DNA of 11,421 bases from an uncultured Lachnospiraceae bacterium (GTDB lineage: Bacteria > Bacillota > Clostridia > Lachnospirales > Lachnospiraceae). The number at the start of each line of letters is the position of its first letter. Position 1 is the stretch's first letter. The notes under the pieces were generated by a model that worked only from the letters and a program-made list of their open reading frames with translations, was not told where the DNA came from and made no database searches. Shown piece after piece: positions 1 to 6,475 of this stretch. Both the position numbers and the translations under genes were made by a program. The stretch spans positions 1 to 11,421 of the forward strand of contig CACWUI010000032.1 in assembly GCA_902764045.1 (NCBI GenBank). Direction: 5' to 3'.

Positions 1-560
1 CATTACTTCTTGCCGAGCAGGGGTATAACGTAAAGGGTATAGACCTTTCCGAGGGAATGCAGGCGGATGCCAAAAAAAAGGTGGCTGAAGCGGGCTTTGA
101 GGACAGAGTTTCATTTGAGATAGGAGATGCCGAGAAAACAAGGGAGCCTGACAATAAATACGATGTGGTGATAAACAGGCATCTCCTTTGGACGCTTCCC
201 CATCCTTATGAGGCGATCGATGAATGGCTGAGAGTCACCAAACCCGGCGGCAGCGTTATCATTATCGACGGGGACTGGTATAATATCTGTCCCTGTATGA
301 GAAAAGAAAACAGACCGACGGATGATGGCAGATACGATCATTCATCTGATAATTCATATTCAGAGGAGTTGATCGACCGGCTTCCTTTGCACAGCGGAAA
401 GGGCAGGCCTTTTGACTATGTGAACAGGAAGGGTTATGAGATCACTATAGTGAGTCTTGAGGACATTGATTCCTTTGAAAGGATAAAGTATGTGAATAAT
501 GAATTTCTTTCCAGTGAAAAATATAAAAGAGAGGCTTATATAATCAAAAAGCCGGAATAA
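1..560 (+). CDS. Class I SAM-dependent methyltransferase, 5'-truncated by the window edge
   Basis: The reading frame is open from base 3 (codons for LLLAEQGY...) and ends with TAA at 558-560, so the gene begins before the window. The first in-frame ATG (57) is internal, because the residues before it align with the middle of the complete paralogue at 6476-7300. Seen: the beta2 segment with the acidic SAM-ribose residue (KGIDLSEGM), a GDAE segment, the NRHLLWTLPHP stretch and the post-core KPGG..IIIDGDW. This is a methyltransferase type 11/25-like core. The SAM-binding glycine motif itself lies upstream of the window. Over the 92 residues coded by 3-278 I count 76 identities to the second copy. 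After GDW the two diverge sharply: this copy has a short YNICPCMRKENR segment instead of a His-rich insert, then YSEELIDRLP aligns again with YSEEMNNNLP. The methyl acceptor is unknown. A terminator follows immediately, so this gene ends its transcript. Confidence 0.9.
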   Translation, partial: LLLAEQGYNVKGIDLSEGMQADAKKKVAEAGFEDRVSFEIGDAEKTREPDNKYDVVINRHLLWTLPHPYEAIDEWLRVTKPGGSVIIIDGDWYNICPCMRKENRPTDDGRYDHSSDNSYSEELIDRLPLHSGKGRPFDYVNRKGYEITIVSLEDIDSFERIKYVNNEFLSSEKYKREAYIIKKPE

Positions 561-598
561 AAAAGGCAGGCGCCTTCATGCGCCTGCTTTTTCTTTTT
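561..598 (+). terminator. Intrinsic terminator after the first methyltransferase
   Basis: GCAGGCGC (566-573) and GCGCCTGC (580-587) form a perfect 8-bp GC-rich stem with the six-base loop CTTCAT. It is flanked by AAAA on the left and TTTTTCTTTTT on the right. It begins directly after the TAA stop at 558-560. The A-rich left flank could make it work on the minus strand too, but no gene converges here. Confidence 0.92.
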
Positions 599-607
599 AG
601 TGAGTAG

Positions 608-625
608 TTAATAAAATTTTATTAA
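608..625. repeat. 18-bp perfect A/T palindrome
   Basis: TTAATAAAA followed directly by TTTTATTAA is a perfect two-fold symmetric sequence with no spacer. It lies just past the terminator and some 280 bases before the permease gene. It could be an operator for a dimeric regulator, or chance in AT-rich DNA. No second copy was noticed in the window. Confidence 0.4.
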
Positions 626-821
626 TTCAGAGGTTAACTGCATAGTGCCCGTCGTTTGAAGGCACAGAGCTTTGCGTTTAAATCATGCACCACCCCAATC
701 ACAGTGAAAGCAATATTTTGGTTTCAAAAAAAGGTAAAGAAAGATTACGGAATCCCGCATCACTTAATTTCTGCGGGCAAGTAAAGAGTAGCATAATAAA
801 AAAAATTCAATAAGCCTCTAT

Positions 822-852
822 GGGGGATATTTTTTATGCCCAAATATCCCCC
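822..852 (+). promoter_or_regulatory. 11-bp perfect hairpin in the leader of the transporter operon
   Basis: GGGGGATATTT (822-832) pairs perfectly with AAATATCCCCC (842-852) around a nine-base loop. It sits 37 bases before the permease start and is followed by C/A-rich sequence rather than a T run, so it is not a standard terminator. It could be an operator, an RNA stabiliser or part of an attenuation device. The structure is directly visible; the role is inference. Confidence 0.5.
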
Positions 853-889
853 CACCCCGCTTATGAAAACGCCTGATTAGTGAGAAAAT

Positions 890-1885
890 ATGCTCATGAG
901 AAAAAAAAGAATAATCAAAAAAATAATTAAAAGAGTGATCCTCTTTGTTGTTGCGATGTTTATATTGTCCATAGTGGTCTTTATACTTGCAAGGCTTGCA
1001 CCGGGAGATCCCCTGCAGTCATTCTACGGCGAGGCTCTTGACAACATGACGGAAGAACAGATCCTTGCCGCCAAAGAAAGGATGGGGCTGAACGATAATC
1101 TTATCGTCCAATATTTCAAATGGCTTGGAGGAGCCTTTCAGGGTGATTTCGGATTATCCCTTAAGTATCGTATGAAAGTCCAGAATGTGGTAAGTCCCCT
1201 TATAGGAAATACCCTTGCATTGGGGATCATCGCGTATCTGGTGGTGTTTGCCCTTGCGATAGTACTTGCTACCGTGGCAGCCCTTCACGAAGACGACTGG
1301 CTTGACAAGATCATCTGCAAGGTCGGGACCGCCACCTACTACATACCGCCTTTCTGGCTGGGAGTGGTGCTGGTGCTGATATTCAGTGTAAACCTGGGGT
1401 GGTTCCCCAGCAGCGGTGCTTACGATGTGGGTAAGCAGGGTGATATCGGAAACAGGCTGTGGCACATGATACTTCCACTGATAGTCATGATAGCCAGTCA
1501 TTTCTGGTACTACGCTTACATGATAAGAAACAAGCTGTTGGACGAGTTCCGGAAGGATTATGTACTCCTTGCCAAAGCCAAGGGACTGACCCGGCGGCAG
1601 ATAGTATGGAAGCATTGCCTGAGGAACGTGGCGCCCACCATTGTCAGTATCATGGCTATAGCCATACCCCATGTCATATCGGGAACCGTGGTGGTCGAAG
1701 CGGTGTTTGGATACCCGGGGATCGGAAACCTTGCGGTGGAAAGCGCGAAGTACCACGATTACAACATGCTTATGCTGACAGTGCTTATTACGGGAGCATT
1801 TGTGTTTATTGCAAGCTTCGTGGCACAGACTATCAATGAAGAGATCGATCCCAGAATGAAAGTTACAAAGGAGATCAGATGGTAG
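890..1885 (+). CDS. Peptide/nickel-family ABC transporter permease (OppB/DppB-like)
   Basis: This 331-residue inner permease matches the usual length of DppB/OppB proteins. Seen: an N-terminal membrane helix at about residues 12-35 followed by the family motif ARLAPGDPL (34-42). A periplasmic-type loop (43-95) and further helices near 103-131, 148-166, 190-207, 250-272 and 291-312 follow. The cytoplasmic EAA coupling loop spans about 222-249 (KDYVLLAKAKGLTRRQIVWK), and the strongly conserved VVVEAVFGYPGIGNLA lies at 267-282. With the next gene it should form the heterodimeric translocation pore. The start at 890 has GTGAG five bases upstream; an in-frame ATG at 896 is an alternative. It overlaps the next gene by 7 bases. 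The family call is secure; the substrate (peptide, nickel or metal chelate) cannot be read from the permease. Confidence 0.95.
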   Translation: MLMRKKRIIKKIIKRVILFVVAMFILSIVVFILARLAPGDPLQSFYGEALDNMTEEQILAAKERMGLNDNLIVQYFKWLGGAFQGDFGLSLKYRMKVQNVVSPLIGNTLALGIIAYLVVFALAIVLATVAALHEDDWLDKIICKVGTATYYIPPFWLGVVLVLIFSVNLGWFPSSGAYDVGKQGDIGNRLWHMILPLIVMIASHFWYYAYMIRNKLLDEFRKDYVLLAKAKGLTRRQIVWKHCLRNVAPTIVSIMAIAIPHVISGTVVVEAVFGYPGIGNLAVESAKYHDYNMLMLTVLITGAFVFIASFVAQTINEEIDPRMKVTKEIRW

Positions 1886-2850
1886 AAGAAAAGATCACTT
1901 CGGAGGCGGTGGCGACACCGGAACCCGTACCTTCTGCAAATGAATCCGTAAAAAACGATGATGATTTATTTAAGATAGTAGGGGCCGGATACAAGACCCA
2001 TACTCCGAATATAACAGAATTGACGATAAGGCAAAAGCTTAAAGGAAAGCCTATTCCTTCCCTTATAGTTTTTGCCGCCATAGCCCTGGGGTGTGTTTTT
2101 GCGCCACTCCTTGCAAACCATGACCCCAACGGTTTTTATCTGCAAAACCTGAACCAGCCGCCAAACGGGGAGTTTTTCTTCGGAACTGACTCCCTGGGAA
2201 GAGATATCTATTCAATGATATGGTACGGCGGAAGGGTTTCCATAATCGTGGGACTGCTGGGTGCTGCCATTACCGCCATTATCGGAACGGTCTACGGCAG
2301 TCTCAGCGGAACCGCAGGGGAAAAGGCAGACTCCGTGCTTATGAGGATAACCGAGATGAGCGGAAGTATTCCGGGGATCCTTCTTATCCTCGTGATCACG
2401 GCGGTCTTTAATTCCAATAACGTAGTAACACTTTCCGTGGTCATCGGTATCACCGCATGGTTCGGACTTGCCAGGATAGTCCGGAGCGAAGTCCGCCAGA
2501 TAAGAAACAGTGACTATGTTCTTTATGCGCGAAGCGCAGGAGGCAGGTTCCTTTATATATTTAAGACACATCTGGTGCCAAACTTCGTTTCGGCTATCAT
2601 GTTTGCGGTCGTATCATCGGTAGGTACTGCCATAACCATGGAGTCCACACTGAGTTTCCTTGGCCTTGGATTGCCCGTAGATGTTATCTCTTGGGGTAGC
2701 ATGTTATCCCTGGCCAACAAAGCCCTGGTAATGAACACATGGTGGGTAATAATCATACCCGGCGTATTTCTTATTACGACCCTTGTGTGCATCACCAACA
2801 TGGCAAACTTCTACAGAAAGGAAACTAACAAGACACCAAGTAATTTATAA
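1879..2850 (+). CDS. Peptide/nickel-family ABC transporter permease (OppC/DppC-like)
   Basis: Second pore subunit, 323 residues. The start is fixed by AAAGGAG at 1867-1873, five bases before ATG, inside the end of the previous gene. The first ~55 residues are hydrophilic and acidic (EEKITSEAVATPEPVP...), typical of the cytoplasmic OppC N-terminus but rather long. One helix follows at 58-79. The hallmark FGTDSLGRDIYSMIWYGGR occupies 101-119. Helices then lie near 120-140, 164-179, 182-199, 236-252 and 284-306. The EAA loop is at about 211-235 (SDYVLYARSAGGRFLYIFKT), and ESTLSFLGLGL (255-265) with SWGSML (271-276) completes the signature. It is translationally coupled to the first permease. Twenty-five bases separate it from the binding-protein gene. 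Confidence 0.95.
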   Translation: MVEEKITSEAVATPEPVPSANESVKNDDDLFKIVGAGYKTHTPNITELTIRQKLKGKPIPSLIVFAAIALGCVFAPLLANHDPNGFYLQNLNQPPNGEFFFGTDSLGRDIYSMIWYGGRVSIIVGLLGAAITAIIGTVYGSLSGTAGEKADSVLMRITEMSGSIPGILLILVITAVFNSNNVVTLSVVIGITAWFGLARIVRSEVRQIRNSDYVLYARSAGGRFLYIFKTHLVPNFVSAIMFAVVSSVGTAITMESTLSFLGLGLPVDVISWGSMLSLANKALVMNTWWVIIIPGVFLITTLVCITNMANFYRKETNKTPSNL

Positions 2851-2875
2851 GGAAGAGAAGAGAGGAAATTACAAG

Positions 2876-4498
2876 ATGAAAAAGACAATGAAGATAACAA
2901 CACTTGCCCTTGCCGGAGTATTGGCTGCGTCAATGGCTGCATGCTCAGGTGGCGGAACAGATACGACAACTACCGCATCAGGCGGCGACACTACCGCAGC
3001 TACCACTGCTTCAGGCGGCGGTTCATCAGCAGATGCAAATACACTTGTGTACGCAGGCGAAGAGGTAAGCACCATCAATCCCCTTCTTGACACACACGGC
3101 GAGCTCACCACCATCGTGTTCTCCGGTCTTTTAAAAATTGACGGAAACGGAAAACCGGTTGAGGACCTGGCAGAAAGCTATCAGTACGATGAAGGTTCCA
3201 CCACATATACCTTTAAACTCCGTCAGGGTGTAAAGTGGCACGACGGTAAAGACTTCACCGCAGACGATGTTGTTTATACCTATAAGACCATCCTTGAGGA
3301 TGAAGCGCTTGCAGACAGCATCCGAAGCGATTACGAGGATATAGAATCCGTAGAGAAAACGGATGATTATACCGTAGTGATAAAGCTTAAAAAATATATG
3401 CAACCCATAGAGACATACTTTACCATTGGTATCTTACCTAAGCATCTGTGCGAAGGACAGGATATTGAGACAATGGAATTCAACCAGAAGCCCATCGGTA
3501 CCGGAAGATACAAGCTTACCTCCTGGGAGACGGACGGCGGCATGATCTCATTTGAGGCTAATAAGGATTATTACGGCAAAGTGCCCGGCATTGAAAAGGT
3601 TGTTTACAAGACCGTAGGTGACGAGACCACAAAGGCCACCATGATCCAGTCCGGAGAGGCCGATCTTGCATGGCTCAACTCCAAGTATGCCGCAACATTT
3701 AACGGCAAGTCAGAGTTCACACAGTGGGTATTTACAACTGCCGACTACCGTGGCGCTTCAATGGAGATGGAATCCGATTTCTGGAAGGACAATGCTGATT
3801 CCATCGGTGTACTGAACTATGCCATCGACAAGCAGTCTATCGTGGACAGCGTACTTGTGGGACAGGGCGAGACAGCTTATTCACCCATTCAGAGAAATCC
3901 CCTGGGAACCAATAAGGAAGCGGACATCTATCCTTACGATCTTGATAAGTTCGCAAGTGAGATGGAAAAACTTGGCTGGAAGAAGGGCTCTGACGGCATC
4001 TATGAGAGAAACGGCAAGAAATTCCACTTTACAATTCAGACAAGAGAGTGGGAGGAAGAGCGAGTTGATATCGCAAATGTTATGTCAAGCATGCTGAAGC
4101 AGGCAGGCGTTGAGATGGAGGTTGTATTCGTTCAGAAATTCGACTGGAAGGCCGGATATGACGGATTCCTCGCTGGATATGCTACAGAGTTTGACCCTGA
4201 CATGATCTACAAGCAGTTCAAGTCAGACGGAAGTAACAACTCCAGACATTATAAGAATGCAGAAGTTGATAAGTATCTTGAAGAAGGCCGTTACGGAACA
4301 ACCGACGATGCAAGAAAGAAAGCCTACGGCGAATTCGAGGTTGCCTATGCAAAGGCGCCCAGCATCGTGCTTGTTGCATACCTGCAGGGTAACTATGTAG
4401 GTGTCAGTGGTCTTAAGGGTCTTGATACAACAAGAACACTCGGACATCATGCAGTAGGTGTTATGTGGAATATTGAGGAGTGGACACTTAGCAAATGA
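2876..4498 (+). CDS. Extracellular solute-binding lipoprotein, family 5 (OppA/DppA/NikA-like)
   Basis: This 540-residue lipoprotein captures the substrate outside the membrane and delivers it to the permease pair. The ATG at 2876 is chosen because it opens a lipoprotein signal peptide (MKKTMKITTLALAG...) ending in a lipobox with Cys23 (SMAAC). An upstream in-frame ATG at 2783 lies inside the permease gene and would bury that signal. A Gly/Ser/Thr-rich linker fills residues 24-55. Family 5 motifs follow: STINPLLDTHGE (65-76), the SYQYDEGSTTYTFKLRQGVK and WHDGKDFTADDVVYTY stretches (101-136), and GTGRYKL with ISFEANKDYYGKVPGIE (208-240). The GEADLAW motif is at 260-266. The gene ends in ATGA shared with the next start. 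The ligand is not decidable by eye; peptide, nickel or a metal complex are all within the family range. Confidence 0.94.
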   Translation: MKKTMKITTLALAGVLAASMAACSGGGTDTTTTASGGDTTAATTASGGGSSADANTLVYAGEEVSTINPLLDTHGELTTIVFSGLLKIDGNGKPVEDLAESYQYDEGSTTYTFKLRQGVKWHDGKDFTADDVVYTYKTILEDEALADSIRSDYEDIESVEKTDDYTVVIKLKKYMQPIETYFTIGILPKHLCEGQDIETMEFNQKPIGTGRYKLTSWETDGGMISFEANKDYYGKVPGIEKVVYKTVGDETTKATMIQSGEADLAWLNSKYAATFNGKSEFTQWVFTTADYRGASMEMESDFWKDNADSIGVLNYAIDKQSIVDSVLVGQGETAYSPIQRNPLGTNKEADIYPYDLDKFASEMEKLGWKKGSDGIYERNGKKFHFTIQTREWEEERVDIANVMSSMLKQAGVEMEVVFVQKFDWKAGYDGFLAGYATEFDPDMIYKQFKSDGSNNSRHYKNAEVDKYLEEGRYGTTDDARKKAYGEFEVAYAKAPSIVLVAYLQGNYVGVSGLKGLDTTRTLGHHAVGVMWNIEEWTLSK

Positions 4499-5529
4499 GT
4501 GAAAACCTGTTAGAACTGGATCATCTTTCCGTAAGCTTTGACACACCGAAGGGTGAGGTTGAAGCTGTAAGAGATGTGACCTTAAATTTAAAAAAAGGTG
4601 AGATATTGTGTGTCGTGGGTGAGTCCGGCTGCGGCAAGACCGTTATGTGCAAGTCCGTTATGAAGCTTCTGCCTAAAAACTGCCGTATTAAATCCGGCAG
4701 GATAAGGGTGCAGGGGGAGGATATCACCGATTACAAAGAGAGGGATATGCGTGCCCTGAGAGGAAAAAGATTTGCCATGGTCTTCCAGGACCCCATGACC
4801 ACATTAAATCCCACCATACCCATCGGCAAACAGATAACCGAGGCTATCTTGAAGCACGAGAGTGTGAGCAAAGAAGAGGCAAAGCAAAGGGCGATAGAGA
4901 TGCTGGACCTTGTGGGGATCAAAGATGCCAATGAGCGTTTTAAATTGCAACCCCATTTCTTTTCAGGCGGCATGAGACAGAGATGTGTTCTTGCTGTCGC
5001 CCTCGCTTCCAAGCCGGAGCTTTTGTTTGCGGACGAGGCCACCACGGCTCTTGATGTGACGGTGGAGGAGAAGATACTGACTCTCCTCCTCGACATTCGT
5101 GACAAGCTGGGGATAGGTATAGTGTTTATCTCCCATGATCTGGGAGCGGTGGCGAGGGTGGCTGACAGGGTGGCAGTGATGTATGCGGGAAAGATCGTGG
5201 AGATCGGAACCGTTGATGAGATCTATTATGATCCCAGGCATCCCTATACATGGGGACTGCTTTCATCCCTTCCCGCCCTTGCAAAAAAGGACGGTGAGCT
5301 GAACTACATCCACGGGATGCCACCGTCACTTATCGACCCGCCGCCGGGAGATGCATTTGCCCAGCGTAATGAATATGCTCTGGCCATTGATTACGAGAAG
5401 GCGCCTCCCATGTTTGATATATCGGAGACCCACAAGGCAGCCACCTGGCTTCTGGATAAAAGGGCCCCCAGGGTGGTGTCACCTGTCAATCTTAAGAAAA
5501 GGAGTGCTTTATGGCAGCAGATACAATAG
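4495..5529 (+). CDS. Peptide/nickel-family ABC transporter ATPase (OppD/DppD/AmiE-like)
   Basis: First nucleotide-binding subunit, 344 residues. Seen: Walker A GESGCGKT (42-49), Q-loop Gln98 (VFQDPMTTLNP), a signature reading FSGGMRQR (156-163), Walker B LLFADE (176-181), the D-loop ALD (185-187) and the switch His214 (ISHD). The C-terminal oligopeptide-transporter domain is present (DPRHPYTWGLLSSLPAL, 246-262). The segment that usually carries iron-sulfur cysteines in OppD/DppD reads GDAFAQRNEYALAID: Asp286, Asn292 and Asp299 stand where Cys is expected. From memory, streptococcal and lactococcal AmiE/OppD proteins show the same change, as well as a tail like ATWLLDKRAP. The start overlaps the binding-protein stop as ATGA, implying translational coupling. 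The gene overlaps the next by 19 bases. Confidence 0.95.
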   Translation: MSENLLELDHLSVSFDTPKGEVEAVRDVTLNLKKGEILCVVGESGCGKTVMCKSVMKLLPKNCRIKSGRIRVQGEDITDYKERDMRALRGKRFAMVFQDPMTTLNPTIPIGKQITEAILKHESVSKEEAKQRAIEMLDLVGIKDANERFKLQPHFFSGGMRQRCVLAVALASKPELLFADEATTALDVTVEEKILTLLLDIRDKLGIGIVFISHDLGAVARVADRVAVMYAGKIVEIGTVDEIYYDPRHPYTWGLLSSLPALAKKDGELNYIHGMPPSLIDPPPGDAFAQRNEYALAIDYEKAPPMFDISETHKAATWLLDKRAPRVVSPVNLKKRSALWQQIQ

Positions 5530-6383
5530 TAGATGTAAAGGATCTAAGCCTTCATTTTAAGATTGACGAGTTTTATACCGTAAAGGCCATTGACGGCGTT
5601 TCCTTCAGCATAAAGGACGGAGAAGTCTTTGGCCTTGTGGGTGAGACCGGTTGCGGCAAATCCACCACTGCCAGAGCTATCGCAGGGCTTTACAGACCCA
5701 CGGGCGGTGATGTTTTATACAGGGGCAGTTCCGTTACCGAAAAGAGTACTCTTGATAAAATGCATAAGGAAGTGCAGATGATCTTTCAGGATTCCGGAGC
5801 AGCCCTTAATCCGAGAATGACTGTTGAGAAGATAATACTTGAACCCCTAAGGATTCACCATATTCCCACCAATAGTGTGACTTCCCGGGAAAGGCTGGGG
5901 TTTTTGCTTGAAAAGACGGGACTTGACAAAAGCCATCTGTCCAAGTTCCCGCAGGAATTATCGGGAGGTCAGAGACAGCGAGTGGCTATCGCCAGAAGCC
6001 TTATGATGGAGCCGAAGTTGGTCATAGCAGATGAGCCCGTGGCTTCCCTTGATATTTCAATTCAGGCGCAGATCATCAATCTGTTTAAGCATTTGCAAAA
6101 TGAGCATAATTTTACGTTTCTTTTTATCGCCCATGATCTGTCGGTTGTACGTTTTATCAGCGACAGGGTAGGGGTCATGCTTAAAGGTAAGCTGGTGGAG
6201 ACGGCAGCTACTGAGGAGCTTTTTAATAATCCCATTCATCCTTATACCAAGTCCTTGCTGTCTGCTATTCATATTCCCGATCCGGAGTATGAAAGAAGCA
6301 AGACTTTTCTGGAGTACAACACGGAGCAGGTCCTGGGTACAGAGATGAAAGAAATGGCCAATGATCATTTTGTTTTGCAGTAG
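5511..6383 (+). CDS. Peptide/nickel-family ABC transporter ATPase (OppF/DppF/AmiF-like)
   Basis: Second nucleotide-binding subunit, 290 residues, expected to pair with the preceding ATPase. Seen: Walker A GETGCGKST (44-52), Q-loop Gln93 (MIFQDSGAALNPRMTV), the full signature LSGGQRQR (150-157), Walker B LVIADE (170-175), D-loop SLD (179-181), switch His208 (IAHDLSVV) and the C-terminal HPYTKSLLSAIHIPDP (243-258). AAAAGGAG at 5497-5504, six bases before ATG, fixes the start inside the end of the previous gene. It is a little shorter than typical OppF (about 310-330), with the shortfall in the tail, but all catalytic elements are intact. No T-rich terminator follows within the 92 bases before the next gene, so read-through into the methyltransferase is possible. 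Confidence 0.95.
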   Translation: MAADTIVDVKDLSLHFKIDEFYTVKAIDGVSFSIKDGEVFGLVGETGCGKSTTARAIAGLYRPTGGDVLYRGSSVTEKSTLDKMHKEVQMIFQDSGAALNPRMTVEKIILEPLRIHHIPTNSVTSRERLGFLLEKTGLDKSHLSKFPQELSGGQRQRVAIARSLMMEPKLVIADEPVASLDISIQAQIINLFKHLQNEHNFTFLFIAHDLSVVRFISDRVGVMLKGKLVETAATEELFNNPIHPYTKSLLSAIHIPDPEYERSKTFLEYNTEQVLGTEMKEMANDHFVLQ

Positions 6384-6387
6384 AAAA

Positions 6388-6448
6388 TGAAACATGGGAA
6401 CGGTTTTGTGGATCCCTTCAGGGACTCAAGAACCGTCCCCCTGTTTCA
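6388..6448. repeat. REP-like 61-base imperfect inverted repeat
   Basis: The outer arms TGAAACA (6388-6394) and TGTTTCA (6442-6448) pair fully. Inside them GGGAACGGTT (6396-6405) pairs with AACCGTCCCC (6431-6440) with one mismatch, and an apical TCCC-TTCA-GGGA hairpin (6413-6424) closes it. There is no T run after it on the + strand, so it is not an ordinary terminator. From memory, GGGGACGGTTC...AACCGTCCCC palindromes bounded by TGAAACA/TGTTTCA-type ends recur as dispersed intergenic elements in Clostridia genomes. That dispersed nature cannot be confirmed inside this window, where I see a single copy. Confidence 0.7.
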
Positions 6449-6475
6449 CCAAAATAAAAAAATAAAGGAGTAACC

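Larger units (their letters stand above)
599..889. other. Gene-free leader region upstream of the transporter operon
   Basis: About 290 bases without a supported gene. It holds an 18-bp perfect A/T palindrome (608-625), a 6-bp GC hairpin (CCCGCA 754-759 with TGCGGG 772-777) and an 11-bp perfect hairpin (822-852). No strong promoter is visible. Weak candidates are TTGAAG (656-661) 16 bases before TTAAAT (678-683), and a CATAAT box at 792-797 with no convincing -35. A promoter near 656-683 would give a leader RNA of about 200 bases carrying both hairpins. I do not recognise a riboswitch class here. Confidence 0.45.

Noticed and set aside
685..813. 42-residue open frame in the leader region (MHHPNHSESN...)
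   Set aside because: No ribosome binding site before the ATG, no recognisable motif, and it spans the small leader hairpin; chance frame in intergenic DNA.
1154..1756. Long open frame on the minus strand opposite the first permease (200 codons)
   Set aside because: It lies wholly within a conserved permease gene, has no ribosome binding site, and its product is His/Tyr/Pro-rich without recognisable motifs; a shadow of codon bias.
2783..2875. Upstream ATG extension of the solute-binding protein
   Set aside because: It would place 31 extra residues before a perfect lipoprotein signal peptide and overlap the permease gene; the start at 2876 is far better.
4495..6383. Possibility that the two ATPase genes are a broken single gene
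   Set aside because: Each has its own complete Walker A, signature, Walker B and switch His, and the second has its own strong ribosome binding site; they are the normal OppD/OppF pair.
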